DNA of 64,000 nt from Wurfbainia villosa (GCA_025175895.1 CM045987.1:38528113-38592112), one strand, 5' to 3'. Counted from the stretch's first letter, positions 11,631-23,289 are shown. Notes: generated by a model not told the origin, from the letters alone. A program made the numbers and translations.

Positions 11631-12556
11631 TTGGATCTAGACTTCTTTAGGATTATATTAGGCTACGATAGGGACCATAAGGAGGAGTTGGATCTTGGTC
11701 ACCCGATGGATCTGAACCACACTAACTTGATCCATCAATGATGTTCCATTCCACTAGAGGATCATCATTGAACTACCTCACCAACCCCCATAAATTAATA
11801 TGGGCTCCATATATTATTTGTACATTCATCTCCCCGTGTTTAAGATATCGAATGTCCGTCAATTAATTGATTTACTGACCATCAATTAATTAACATCTAA
11901 TTCCTCGAGTAGTACCACTCAACCTTATCATCATGTTGACTAAGTCAACCAGCTGGGTTTACATGATGAACCTTATGAGCTCCTCAAGGGGACATCATCA
12001 ACCTAGCATATAGGACACAGTTTCCTCCTATAATCAACGGCACACCATGTAAATAATATTATTTCCCAACTTACCGGGCATATTGATTTAATCCATTTAA
12101 ATCTCACCATTTGGTAAATCAAAGAAATAAATACTAAGTACATGTGCCCGTTATTATATCAGGATTAAGAGCATGTACAACATAATATCCGAGGGCCGAT
12201 TCAATTATGTAGTCAGCAATTAATTGAATCACCTCTATGTCGATCCTGCTCAATACACCTAAGTGTACTAGTGTAACTCCATGTTCAAGACAAAACAATA
12301 CCAAGCTACACTACAACCATGCCAATGGTTTGTTCAAAATCATCTTGGTTGTGAGCCTCTACTTATATTTTACAAGGGACTGATAACATGATCATCTGTG
12401 CCACACCAAGCACCATGTTATCTACAATGTAAAATATTAGACAATATGCACACACATATAATAAATATATAAAGTGCAAACAATGATCATGTGATTCTTA
12501 TTCCAAAATAAAATGTTCATACAAAAAGAGCTAGGCTTTCAGTATACATTCTAATA

Positions 12557-12571
12557 ATCTCCCACTTATAC
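12557..12571 (-). other. Polypurine tract of copia Y-A
   Basis: atctcccacttatac, minus-strand sense gtataagtgggagat, adjoining the 3' LTR. It has the same core as the Y-B tract at 53957-53971. Confidence 0.75.
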
Positions 12572-12587
12572 TAAGACTATGCCGTCA

Positions 12588-14392
12588 TCACACTGCCATA
12601 CATCTGATCCCCATGTCCTCCACATGCCTATCAAAAGCTTTCGCTGGAAGGGCCTTAGTGAATGGATCCGCCAGGTTATCCTCTGATGCAATCTTGGCGA
12701 CAATAACTTCTCCTCGCTTTACGATCTCTCGTATAAGGTGGTACTTGCGCTCTATGTGTTTACTCGCCTTATGGACTCGTGGTTCCTTCGAGTTTGCAAC
12801 TGCACCACTGTTATCACAATAAATTGTGATAGTTCTGTGCAAACCAGGAATCACATCCAAGTCCATCAAGAAGTTCCTGAGCCATACAACTTCCTTGGTT
12901 GCCTTAGAGGCTGCCACATACTCAGCTTCCATGGTAGAGTCCGCCACATATTTCTGCTTGACACTCCTCCATACTATGGCTCCACCTCCAAAAGTAAACA
13001 CAAACCCCGAGGTAGACTTTCTCTTGCCCCTATCTGATTGGAAATCTGAATCTGTGTAACCCACAGGGACAAATTGATCTGCCCGGTAAACCAGCATATA
13101 ATCCCTAGTCCTTCTCAGGTACTTCAATATATGCTTTACCGCACCCAATGTCCTCGTTCAGATTACTCGATGATTCGCTAACCATGCCCACGACAAAGCA
13201 GATATCCGGTCTCATACATAGCATAGCATACATAAGGCTTCCTACTGCCGAAGCATAAGGAACTGCCTTCATGTCCTCTATCTCCTTTGATGTTTTGGGA
13301 CACATCTCTTTAGATAAAGGAACTCCATGCCTAAAAGGTAGAAAACCTTTCTTGGAGTTCTGCATGCTAAAACGAGCAAGGATAGTGTCAATGTATGAAG
13401 CTTGAGATAAGCACAACATCCTATTCTTGCAATCCCTTATAACTTTGATCCCAAGGATGTGTCCCACTTCTCCCAAGTCCTTCATGTCAAACTGTTTGGA
13501 CAACCATACCCTTACATCTGATAACACTTTGATATTGTTGCCAACTAACAAAATGTCATCTACGTATAGTACAAGAAACCCCACTACGTTTCCGTCACAT
13601 CTCTTGTATACACAAGGCTCATCCGGATTTTGAATAAATCCATATGACTGGATTACCTCATCAAAGCGGATGTTCCAAGATCTAGAAGCTTGCTTCAATC
13701 CATAAATGGACCGATTAAGCTTACATACAAGATGCTCTTTGCCTTTAGCAATGAATCCTCCGTTGTCGACATATAGATGTTCTCCTCAATACTTCCGTTA
13801 AGGAAAGCTGTCTTGACATCCATCTGCAAAATCTCATAATCCATATGAGCAGCTATAGATAAGAGAATCCGGATAGACTTAAGCATAGCTACCGGCGAAA
13901 AGGTCTCCTCATAATCGATACCCTCTTTCTGAGTATACCCTTTCGCAACAAGCCTAGCTTTGAAGGTCTCAACCTTCCCGTCCACTCCTCTCTTTCTCTT
14001 GTAGATCCACTTGCATCTAATGGATTTTACACCATCGGGTGGCTCTACTAGCTCCCAGACTTGATTAGAATCCATAGATTCTATCTCTGAATTCATCGCA
14101 CTTTGCCAAGATACCACATCTCTATCTTGGAGTGCCTCGTCATATGACCAGGGATCCGATTCTTGTTCACCAGGGACTAAGTCCGAAGACTCTCCCAAAA
14201 ACATGAATCTCTCGGGTTTTCTAACAACCCTCCCACTACGACGAGGTGCCTCCTGTGTATACTCTATGACACGCGGTGCAGTGACATGTGGCATCTCCTC
14301 TTGTACCGGTGGTACTGAAGTCGGGACTTCCCCTGTTAACTCCTCAAGAACAATCCTACTCGTGGACTTGTGGTTCATCACATAGTCCTCCT
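12588..14392 (-). pseudogene. rt-rh: Broken reverse transcriptase-RNase H of copia Y-A
   Basis: Three overlapping minus-strand frames cover the 3' half of pol. The frame at 14381-13695 holds the RT N-terminal half (CKWIYKRKRGVDGK, GIDYEETFSPVAMLKSIRIL, MDVKTAFLNG). The frame at 13698-13105 holds the palm with LYVDDILLVGNN, the intact YVDD active site. The frame at 13148-12588 holds RNase H (ADSTMEAEYVAASKA, YCDNSGAVANSKEP, ADPFTKALP). Frame changes near 13700-13760 and 13130 break it. The upstream end is cut by the gag-only element at 14393; the integrase end continues beyond 19978. Confidence 0.9.
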
Positions 14393-14789
14393 TGTAGGGG
14401 ATCGATTGGCCGGCTAGAGGGGGGTGAATAGCCCTCTTACGATGGATGTCGGAATTCTCTCATCTACAAAGCATTAGCGCAAGTGGAATATACAAATACA
14501 AATAAAGACAAAACAAAAGATAGACAAGCAATACAAATACGAGATGTAACGTGGTTCACGGCTACGCCGCTAATCCACGGTCCGATTCTTCCAAGGTGAA
14601 TCACTCCTCCAAATCCACTAGATCTCTCCTTTGCACAAAGCTAGGTGGAGGTAACCTCTTTTACACAAGGATCACTCTTCTACAATAGAATAGAGATTAG
14701 AACAAGTAGAAGAGTAGGGAATCGTGTATGGCACTTTGGGAGAAGTTTAGAGCTTAAGCATTAACCTCCCAAAGCTCCATCCCCTTCCT

Positions 14790-14796
14790 TTTTATA
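14790..14796 (-). promoter_or_regulatory. TATA box of gag-only element LTR
   Basis: TATAAAA on the minus strand in ctctataaaaaggaagg. The equivalent in the other LTR is at 19109-19115. The palindrome array begins about 127 bases upstream. Confidence 0.6.
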
Positions 14797-14922
14797 GAGG
14801 AAGAGGGTTTCTTCCCATTGACACAGGAGCAACGGTGATGCCTCGATCACCGATCGGGTCCCTGAGCCGTTGCCCAATAACGACTGCTTTCCACGTTGGA
14901 TTCCATCCAACGGTATTGGCAT

Positions 14923-15170
14923 CAGTCGACTGATGGCACCCATCAGTCGACTGATGTCAATCAGTCGAGTCCTCAACGAGGTCGACTCCATTCTGTGCCC
15001 GTGCACAGTGCCATCAGTCGACTGCCATCCCTTGGCAGTCGACTGATGTCGACAGCAGTCGACTGCCAGTCCATGGCAGTCGACTGCTTGGGCCAAATGC
15101 CCATGAGTCAGACACCAGTCGAACCCAATCGACTCAGAGCAGTCGACTGCCATGTCATGGCAGTCGACTG
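14923..15170. repeat. Paired CAGTCGACTG palindrome array
   Basis: The 10-bp perfect palindrome CAGTCGACTG starts at 14923, 14944, 15015, 15036, 15056, 15077, 15140 and 15161. The starts are 21 or 20 bases apart inside blocks, and the blocks are separated by 71 and 63 bases. Neighbouring copies are also inverted repeats of each other, with arms of about 15 bp such as 15054-15068 with 15074-15088, so each pair could form one long hairpin. It lies in U3. Confidence 0.9.
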
Positions 15171-15666
15171 GTGCCGTGTGAAACTCAAACTTAACATTAG
15201 TTTGAGCTTCCGACGGTCGGATAAACCTTAACCCTTGCGGTCAAGTTTCCGACACTCAGCCATTCGGCCAAGTTCATTAATGAGCTACTTACATTTCACT
15301 CATTCTCTCATCTCACTCGAAGTCCCTCGCCGAAGCTCTCTTCGTCCGCGGCCACGTCCCTCGGCAGCATCAGGCGCACGACTCTGCAATGCTCCTTCAC
15401 GTCTCTTGCCTCCGAAGTCTGCTTCCTTGGCTTCGCTTCAAGTCATCTCGTCCGGCGGTCCCTCGGCAGCATCAAGCGCACGGCTCTACAATGCTCCTTC
15501 TCCTACTCAGGCACGAGGTTGTGAGTGGTGAACCCGCCAAGGCTCCATGTACGAATTACTAAGCCCTGCATGACTTCAACGCACATATCAAATCAACATA
15601 ACAAACTAACTTAAACCCTTTGCCACACACATCAAAACCTTATCATGGCAAGAGATTGCCCTAACA

Positions 15667-15681
15667 ATCTCCCCCTTTTTG
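15667..15681 (-). other. Polypurine tract of gag-only element
   Basis: atctcccccttttt on plus, minus-strand sense aaaaagggggagat, directly beside the 3' LTR. It is a strong purine run as expected for plus-strand priming. Confidence 0.8.
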
Positions 15682-16914
15682 ATGTGTGACAATCCGTTTA
15701 AGTTAGGTAAAAAAATTTTATATAAATTTCTAAGGTAAGAAAGCATGTAAACATAAACATGATATAGCAACATGCAACTCCCCCTTAATCTATGAAACTC
15801 TCTCTACAAATTTCTCAATTTTCTCCCCCTTTGAGACCATCAAAAAGATTAACACTAAGTTATAAACTCATGGCATCAAGTCTAATAAAAGAAAAATACC
15901 AAAAATTAGTTTAAAAACTGAATTTGGCCATTCTTATTCTGATTCTGAGCACCAACGATCGGGTTCGGACTACTGATCGGCATTGCACGTAGTTTTCAAA
16001 AAATTTTGATTTTCGAATCGAATTTCAGAAATGCGGTAAAAATTCCAAAAAATTCGAAAAATCATGAAATTTTGGGAACATATTTCTTGTAAGGTTCTTT
16101 ATCAGTGAAAAATATTTTTTTTATGAAAAATCATCATAATTTTATGTTTTTTCCAAAAATCCAAAAGGTTTAAAAACCACTAGGTTTTTGACCATTCTAT
16201 TATCAAGTTTAACACCTAGTTTTGGTTCCAATTGTTTCAAAACATGAATACATAGATTTTAGATTAAGAAATTGTTTTGAAAACATATGAAATATCCAAC
16301 CATGATCTTTGGGCAAAATGTCTATGAATTAAACATAAGTCTTCCCCATGATTGGTCTATTATTGCTATTTTGATACCTTAAATGACCATCTAAATGCCA
16401 TAGGCACTAGTGGACATTTGTATCATCCTAACATCTCACCCATGCTAAGTTTGCAATCAAGTTAGCCTATAGTGAGTGTGAAATGCATCCTAGGGGGTAT
16501 TTGTATATACTTAACCATTATATTCATACAATTCTATCAAGGTTAAGTATCAACCTAATAATCCTCATGATCATAAAGGCATATATGAATGAATTCCACA
16601 TTATGATCATGAACTACATGTTTTCATCAAATTATAATTATGCATTAGGTATTATATAATGATAATAAGTAAAGTATCACCTAAAGCATGATTTAAACCT
16701 ATTTCTTATGATAATGTGCCAAATTTCAAAATCATAAATCATGATTGCAACCATACATAGGAATTACATTAATCATCATGATTTAAGCATTATTATCTAT
16801 TTATGGGCACGTTATCATCACCCAACACTATTCTAAAAATGTTGTCCCGTTATCCTAAGTCAACGAAAATATGATATAGGTCAATTGCATATGGTTGACT
16901 ACCCTAGGGGTTTT
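15682..16914 (-). other. 3' non-coding region of gag-only element
   Basis: 1.2 kb between the gag stop and the polypurine tract. It is AT-rich, with no long frame on either strand and no recognisable protease, integrase, RT or RNase H motif. This is the space pol would occupy in an autonomous element. Confidence 0.7.
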
Positions 16915-18648
16915 CTAACCCTTAAGGATGGATTTTGGAACCCAAAATAAGTTCTTTCCTATTGGGTTCACAAGATACTCCTTGGGGATCCATTTTCTAT
17001 CAATTACTTTCTTTTTATCTTGTCCCCTATCTATTAGGCATTTATAGGCCTTTTCATTTTTCTTTTCTTTGTATCCTAGGCCCTTTTTGTTGAAGCTAGC
17101 TCTTTGGCTCCCAATAATCATATTTAATGTGTTGGAGCCAATTGTGATTTTTCCTAGGGCTTTGGTTAAATAGTCTACCTTTTCCCTTAGGGCCCTATTT
17201 TCTTCTATGCATGCATCACTAACATCTAATGACACATAAAGATCATGTGAGCATACTTCATCATGGCAAGAAGAAATATTTTCATTTTCATTTAAGCATG
17301 CTTTTTCTAATTTTTGTTCTAATTCCTTAATTTGTTCAAGCATGCATTTGTTTTTCTTCTTTGCTCTAAATAAATCCTTAGTTAAACTAGAAATCATAGA
17401 AACTATTTTATTAGGTGAGAGGTTAGTTACCATAGTTTCCATGTCCTCTTCTTCTTCGGATGATGAGGATGTAGAAGCTCCCCCTTCATTTGAGCTCTCC
17501 CCACTTGAGTTTGATTCTTCATTTTCGGTGGAGGAGGAGGAGCAATCCGAGTCATGAAGAGCCATTAGTGCTAGGTTGGAGTAGACATGCTCTTCTTCAT
17601 CGGATGAGGAAGAAGAAGAAGGATCATCCCATGCCTTGGCCTTGAATGCTTTGGCCTTCCCCTTTTCTTTTGCCTTCTTCTCCTCTTTCTTTTTGCTCCC
17701 CTTTTTCTTCTTCTTTTCTTCTTTCTTTTTCTTCTCTTCCTTGCTCTTGTTTAGGAGAGGACAATTGTCCCTTATGTGCCCCTCTCCTTGGCAATTATAG
17801 CATATGACCTTCCCCCTTGGTCTTCTATTCCTATGATTAGATTTATTAAAATGAAAACCCTTTAAAGCACGTCTTACCCTCCTTACCATATATGCTTCTT
17901 CGGTGCTATCCATGGAGGAGGATGAGGATGCTTCATCATCGGAGGAGGAGGGGATTTCCATCTTCTTCTTCCCCTTGTTCGCTATCAAAGCTACTCCTCT
18001 TGAAGGTTGGATTTTTAGCTCTTCTTGTATTCCTTCAAGCCTCGTTTCATGGAGCTCCATTGTTGAGAAAAACTCCTCCAAGGTACTTACTTCCAAGTTC
18101 TTGGAGATGTAAAATGAATCCACCATGGAGCTCCATCTTGAGGACCGGGGAAAGACATCTATGGCCTTCATTACCATATCCCGGTTGGAGAGCTTTTCTC
18201 CTACACTTGTTAGCCCAATTAATATTTATTTAAATCTAGAATGTAGGGAAGTTACCTTTTCTCCCTTTTCAAGCTTAATATTTGATAGTTGGGAGCGGAG
18301 GAGATCTCTTCTTGCTAGCTTGGCTTCCGAAGTGCCTTCATGAAGTTCAACTAGCTTCTCCCACATCTCCTTAGCACTAGAACATTCCCCTATCCTATTG
18401 ACTTCTTGTTGGGGGAGTACATTATAGAGATGGTGCTTGGCCTTTGAATATGCCAAATACTCCTCTCTTTGTCTTTTTCTCCATCTCGATTTCTTCAATG
18501 GCTCCCCATCTTCGTTCCTAGGCAACTCGAAACCGTTTTCCATAATTAACAATATTTCAAAGTCGGTTTCGAAGAATACCTCCATTCTCTTTTTCCACCA
18601 AGAGAATTCGCCGTCAAACTTCGGTGGGTGGATGTTTGAGCCGGCCAT
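16915..18648 (-). pseudogene. gag: Nearly intact Gag of gag-only element (one internal stop)
   Basis: From the ATG at 18648 the frame runs 577 codons with a single TAA at 18226-18228 (codon 141) and no frameshift. The N-terminal part (IHPPKFDGEFSWWKKRME, later YNVLPQQEVNRI and AKEMWEKLVELHEGT) is the copia-type gag/UBN2 fold. A zinc knuckle CYNCQGEGHIRDNC lies at residues 283-296. It is followed by a long Lys/Glu stretch, Ser/Glu-rich acidic runs, a predicted coiled coil (LEQIKELEQKLEKA) and a basic C-terminus ending WVPKSILKG. Gag would build particles and bind RNA through the knuckle. A TTG at 18693 also opens the frame, but the ATG before AGSNIHPPKF is the more natural start. Confidence 0.88.
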
Positions 18649-18697
18649 TTTTGATGTAGAGCTTGTTGCGGCGGTTAGTCCGGTGACAAGCAACCTT

Positions 18698-18709
18698 GCT
18701 CTGATACCA
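18698..18709 (-). other. Primer binding site of gag-only element
   Basis: gctctgatacca on plus, that is tggtatcagagc in the sense of the element, two bases from the 5' LTR. A perfect initiator-Met-type site. Confidence 0.88.
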
Positions 18710-18711
18710 CT

Positions 18712-19978
18712 TGTTGGGGATCGATTGGCCTGCTAGAGGGGGGTGAATAGCCCTCTTAAGATGGATGTCAAAATTCTCTCGTCGACAAAGCGTTAGCGCC
18801 AGTGGAATATACAAATACAAATAAAGACAACACAAAAGATAGACAAGCAATACAAACACGAGATGTAACGTGGTTCACGGCTACGCCGCTAATCCACGGT
18901 CCGATTCGTCCAAGGTGAATCACTCCTCCAAATCCACTAGATCTCTCCTTTGCACAAAGCTAGGTGGAGGTAACCTCTTTTACACAAGGATCACTCTTCT
19001 ACAATAGAATAGAGATTAGAACAAGTAGAAGAGTAGGGAATCGTGTATGGCAATTTGGGAGAAGTTTAGAGCTTAAGCATTAACCTCCCAAAGCTCCATC
19101 CCCTTCCTTTTTATAGAGGAAGAGGGTTTCTTCCCATTGACACAGGAGCAGTCGACTGATGCCCTCGATCAGTCGACTAGTCCTGTAGCCGTTGCCCAAT
19201 AACGGCTGCTTTCCACGTTGGATTCCATCCAACGGTATTGGCATCAGTAGACTGATGGCACCCATCAGTCGACTAATGTCAATCAGTCGAGTCCTCAACG
19301 AGGTCGACTCCATTCTGTGCCCGCGTACGCGTGCCATCACGATCATTGCCGCGCGTCGGATGATCGAGTCGATCAGCCGATCCATGGCGGCGCGTCGGCG
19401 CTTGGGCCAAATGCCCATGAGTCAGACACTAGTCAAACCCAATCGACTCAGAACAGTCGACTACCATGTCATGGCAGTCGACTGGTGCCGTGTGAAACTC
19501 AAACTTAACATTAGTTTGAGCTTCTGCGGTCGGATAAACCTTAACCCTTGCAATCAACTTTTCGACACTCAGCCATTCGGCCAAGTTCACTAATGAGCTA
19601 CTTACATTTCACTCATTCTCTCATCTCACTCGAAGTCCCTCGCCGAAGCTCTCTTTGTCCGCGGCCACGTCCCTTGGCAGCATCAGGCGCACGGCTCTGC
19701 AATGCTCCTTCACATATCTTGCCTCCGAAGTCTGCTTCCTTGGCTTCGCTTCAAGTCATTGTCCCGGCGGTCCCTCGGCAGCATCAAGCGCACGACTCTG
19801 CAATGCTCCTTCTCCGACTCAGGCACGAGGTCGTGAGTGGTGAACCCGCCAAGGTTCCATGTGCGAATTACTAAGCCCTGCATGACTTCAACGCACATAT
19901 CAAATCAACATAACAAACTAACTTAAACCCTTTGCCACACACATCAAAACCTTATCATGGCAAGAGATTGCCCTAACA
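18712..19978 (-). repeat. 5' LTR of gag-only element
   Basis: Plus-strand borders TGTTGGGG and CCCTAACA. The outer parts match 14393-15666 closely. In the palindrome zone only two perfect CAGTCGACTG copies remain (19149, 19475); others have one change, and the central block near 19320-19405 is replaced by unrelated GC-rich sequence although both sides still align. Confidence 0.9.
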
Positions 19979-20937
19979 CTCCTCTAGAAATCTGGCATTC
20001 GTACTCACGATCACCTTCTGATCTCTTGGACTATAGAATAAACCACCCTTCGTTCCCTTAGAGTAGCCAACAAACAAGCATACTTCTGTAAGAGATTCCA
20101 ACTTACTAGTATCTCCCTTCAGCACATGTGCTGGACTACCCCAAATCCGAATATGTCTTAGACTAGGCTTTCGCCCAATCCACAACTTTGTGAGAGTAGA
20201 GGGTACTAACTTAGATGGAACCAAGTTCAGAATGTGTGCTGCTATTTCTAGAGCAAACCCCAGAAGGAATCAGGTAACTCAGAATAACTCATCATAGACT
20301 TGACCATCTCCATAAGAGTCATGTTCCTTCGCTCTGCCACACCATTCTGCTGGGGTGTGCCAGGTGCGGACAATTGGGATTGAATCCCAGCCTCTGATAA
20401 GTAACTCCTAAACTCTGCCAAGAGGTACTCGCCACCACGATCAGATCGTAATGTCTTGATACATTTACCTTGACAGTTCTCCACATCAGCCTTGAATTCT
20501 TTGAACCTGTCAAAACATTCAGACTTGCGATGCATCAAGTAAATGTATCCATATCTTGAATAATCGTCTATAAAAGAGATGAAATATTCAAAACCACCTC
20601 TTTCCTGGATAGACATAGGACCGCACAAATCAGAATGAACCAATTCTAACACATCTTTGGCTCTATACCCCTTGGCCTTGAAAGGCCTCTTGGTCATTTT
20701 ACCTTCCAAGCAAGATTCGCAGGTTGGGAGATCCTCCACCACTAATGAACCTAAAGGTCCATCAACTATCAACCTTTGAATTCTGCTTAGGTTAATATGA
20801 CCAAGCCTTAGATGCCAAAGATATGTTTGGTTCATTTGCGAAGGTTCTTTTCTCTTATTAGACTTAGAAGATGAGTTATTGATTTCTATATGCATCGTGG
20901 GAGTTTTCGGTTCCAGAGTATATAAATTGCCAACCAA
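19979..20937 (-). pseudogene. int: Broken integrase of copia Y-A
   Basis: The 229-residue frame 20937-20248 contains the zinc-binding region (WHLRLGHINLSRIQ, CESCLEGKMTK) and the core. The catalytic residues are visible: Asp in HSDLCGP, Asp in RSDRGGEY and Glu in GVAERRNMT. A frame change near 20240 leads to 20224-19979 (KPSLRHIRIWGSPAHVLKG), which ends where the gag-only element entered. The protein would integrate cDNA. The domain is well preserved apart from the shift and the insertion. Confidence 0.9.
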
Positions 20938-21390
20938 TGTACCAGAACAGATAATCTCCTATTCCTTTTTATAACCACTTTGTCATTAAAAGAAACAGAA
21001 TATCCATCCATAAACACTTTAGAAACTGAAATTAAATTCTTTCTAAAAGTAGGTACATAAAGACAATCTCTCAAAACCAAAATTTTATTCCTATCAAAAG
21101 ATAAATAAACGTCTCCCACTGCAATAGCCGCCACCTTTGAAGCATTGCCCATGAAGACGGTAATCTCTCCCTCAGCTAGTCATCGGGTTTCCTGGAACCC
21201 CTGCAAAGTATTGCATACATGATCAGTGGCTCCTGTATCTACACACCAGGCACTGGTAGATAACACCGCTAAACATGTTTCAACAACTAAACAAGAAGAT
21301 ATACCTTTGTTCTTTCGGCGAGGACAGTCCGCCATCCAATGTCCAGTCTGCTTGCAAGTGAAGCACTTGCCTTTCGGCTTCTTCACTTTT
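20886..21390 (-). pseudogene. pro: Zinc knuckle and protease region of copia Y-A
   Basis: Frame 21386-21180 has a perfect knuckle, CFTCKQTGHWMADC, and the protease site CVDTGATDHVC (DTGA active site). It stops at 21180. A second frame, 21152-20886, continues with the protease C-terminal half (GNASKVAAIAVGDVYLSF, then CLYVPTFRKNLISVSKV). One frame change separates them. Confidence 0.85.
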
Positions 21391-22088
21391 GCCTAAGATC
21401 CCACTGCCACCTGCTTCGCTCCACCTTGCTTCTTCTTCTTCTTACCTTTCGGTTTAGAGGAAGAATCCTTCTGAGCGACCATGGCTTGAGCACTTTGTGA
21501 AAAAGCCCTCTGCCTCTGGAGTTACAGCCGGAAGCTCCATGCAGAATACAACCTCTTGTTCATGTTGTAGTTGAGGCGGAACTGCTCAAAACTCCTAGGC
21601 AGAGACTGGAGAATGATATCGACCTGGGTTTCCCCATCGATCTCAGCTCCGAGGACTTCCATCTCATTAAGATGAGCCATCATCTTGAGAACATGATCCC
21701 TAATGGGTGTTCCCTCGGTCATGGTGGTCGTCATCAAGTTTCTCATCGCCTCCTGTCTAGCCGCCCTACTCTGATGTCCGAAAAGTTCCTTGAAATTGAA
21801 CATCATGTCAAAAGTTGTGGCTATGGCCTGATGCTGATGTTGCAGCACATTTGACATAGATGCCAAAATGTAACACTGCGCCATCTCATCTGCCTTGACC
21901 CATTTCTTATAACGTTCTTTCTCCTTTTCATCAGAGTCATCGGAGGGCTTAAGAGGACAGACCTCGAAGAGTACAAATTTGTACTCCTCCGCAGTTAAGA
22001 CAATATCCAGATTTCTTTTCCAATCAATGTAGTTTTGTCCAGTAAGCTTATTTTCTTTTAAAATCAAAGCAAGTGGGTTGAAAGGCAT
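21391..22088 (-). pseudogene. gag: Gag N-terminal part of copia Y-A
   Basis: Starts at the ATG at 22088 and reads MPFNPLALILKENKLTGQ, then WKRNLDIVLTAEEYKFVL, typical of copia gag. The gag (UBN2) helices follow, with YNMNKRL near the end. The frame is lost near 21530, before the Lys-rich linker at 21410-21480 (SSKPKGKKKKK-like), and re-enters at the knuckle. The gag of Y-B at 50806 starts with the same residues, confirming the start. Confidence 0.87.
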
Positions 22089-23140
22089 TTGAAAATCCTA
22101 AAAATCACAATGATCAAAATATTAGATTTCAAATATTATTGATTCCTCAAAACAATAAAATCCCGAAATCAACCAACACCTCAAAACACCGAGAATATCG
22201 CATGCCACGATAGTGTGGACGTATACGAATTCTACATTTGTAAGAGGAGGTTTTACCCATTAATTTTATTATCTTGTCAACTTTACTTTTTGACAAATAA
22301 AATTAATAGTTGGTTCCTCTTTATCCCTACAAATAAAAGCAGTGACTCCGTTGGGGAGGATACTTTTATTTGCATCTAAGTGTGCACCATTACACGATAC
22401 TAAGGGATTTATTTCGGATTATGTGCCTTACCGATGGGGAAGTACACACGCTCCTAAATAATTTCCTATAACCATTATTTGACCTAGTGATCCGCAAGGA
22501 AACCCATCCGATGGGGAGGAAGGCACTCAGAGCCAACGCGCAAGTTTGTTGCATCACACGTCAAATTGCAATGGAGGCCGCGGGAATTAATTAAAATATC
22601 CCTCTCCCACTTAGTAAATTGAAATCAAGGAATTTTAAAGCATACACAACATTCATATAAAACAAATAAGCAATAAATATGGAAAAAAATAGAATTTTTC
22701 CAACTATTATGGCATTGTTCTCCAATATGCATCCCGTCATGTCGCCACCTCGTCCACTCCATCTTTTCCCGTGCGCAAGTCACCAAAGAGATCCGGGCCG
22801 AGATAAATCATTTTAATTTACATCCATCGAACCTATACTCCACGAAGGAGTGTACAAATAATCTAGATCGAAAGTAAACTAAAATGAACAGCTAAACAAT
22901 GTCGTATTTAATTACAAAAATTAAATACTAATCTAGCCTCGTCAACCCTGAGGATTCAAATAATATACATACAATCACACACAAAACAATCACATACAAC
23001 AAAATAGCCATAATAGTCGGATCTTATGCCTTCAACCAAAAAGTTAGCCTACGCACATCCTACTATTATCCGGCATACTCAATATATGATATGTGCATGA
23101 AAGTAACCGAATCCAAAACACACAAAACCGGAAACCGTGG
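22089..23140 (-). other. Untranslated leader of copia Y-A
   Basis: About 1.05 kb between primer site and gag. It has no credible frame and is AT-rich. It aligns on the opposite strand with the Y-B leader at 49754-50805 throughout, so it is a conserved part of the family. Confidence 0.8.
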
Positions 23141-23152
23141 CTCTGATACCAA
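23141..23152 (-). other. Primer binding site of copia Y-A
   Basis: ctctgataccaa on plus, giving tggtatcagag in element sense, one base from the LTR. Initiator-Met type. Confidence 0.85.
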
Positions 23153-23289
23153 ATGTAGGGAGTTGCTTCGGAGACTCATTGGCTCCCATGTCCTCGGATT
23201 AAAATTTTCACCAATGAAAGAACTAATCCGAATGGGATGAGTTTCCTTAGCACAACCTATTCGTCATCGTGCTAACAACTTGAGTGATC

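Larger units (their letters stand above)
10711..12556 (-). repeat. Copia Y-A 3' LTR, visible part
   Basis: Matches the Y LTR at 23154-25270 from its position about 23425 to its end. The first part of this LTR lies left of the X insertion and outside the window. It contains TATA at 11273-11280 (minus strand) and a 12-unit tandem array. The LTR border reads ctaata where other copies read ccaaca or ctaaca. GC-rich frames on both strands at 10756-11223 are LTR sequence, not genes. Confidence 0.88.
14393..15666 (-). repeat. 3' LTR of gag-only element
   Basis: Plus-strand borders TGTAGGGG and CCCTAACA. It carries eight perfect CAGTCGACTG palindromes, TATA at 14790-14796 and the block gatgtaacgtggttc about 150 bases from its left end. 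It is the partner of 18712-19978, most different from it in and around the palindromes. Reading frames inside (14761-15531) follow the repeat composition and are not genes. Confidence 0.9.
14393..19978 (-). mobile_element. Complete gag-only LTR retrotransposon (TR-GAG type)
   Basis: A 5.6-kb unit with two about 1.27-kb LTRs (14393-15666 and 18712-19978), primer site, one gag gene and a polypurine tract. It is flanked by the exact 5-bp duplication ctcct (14388-14392 and 19979-19983). The internal region is only about 3 kb and holds no protease, integrase or RT. Gag-only elements of this kind (TR-GAG) are known in plants and rely on enzymes from other elements. It is inserted in the Y-A pol gene in the same orientation. 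Confidence 0.92.

Noticed and set aside
14923..15170. Possible CRISPR-like array
   Set aside because: Repeats are 10-bp palindromes with no unique spacers of constant length, inside a plant LTR.
17342..18343. Plus-strand frames opposite the gag gene (for example 17892-18233)
   Set aside because: Shadows of the minus-strand gag; Ser- and Glu-rich codons leave the opposite strand open.
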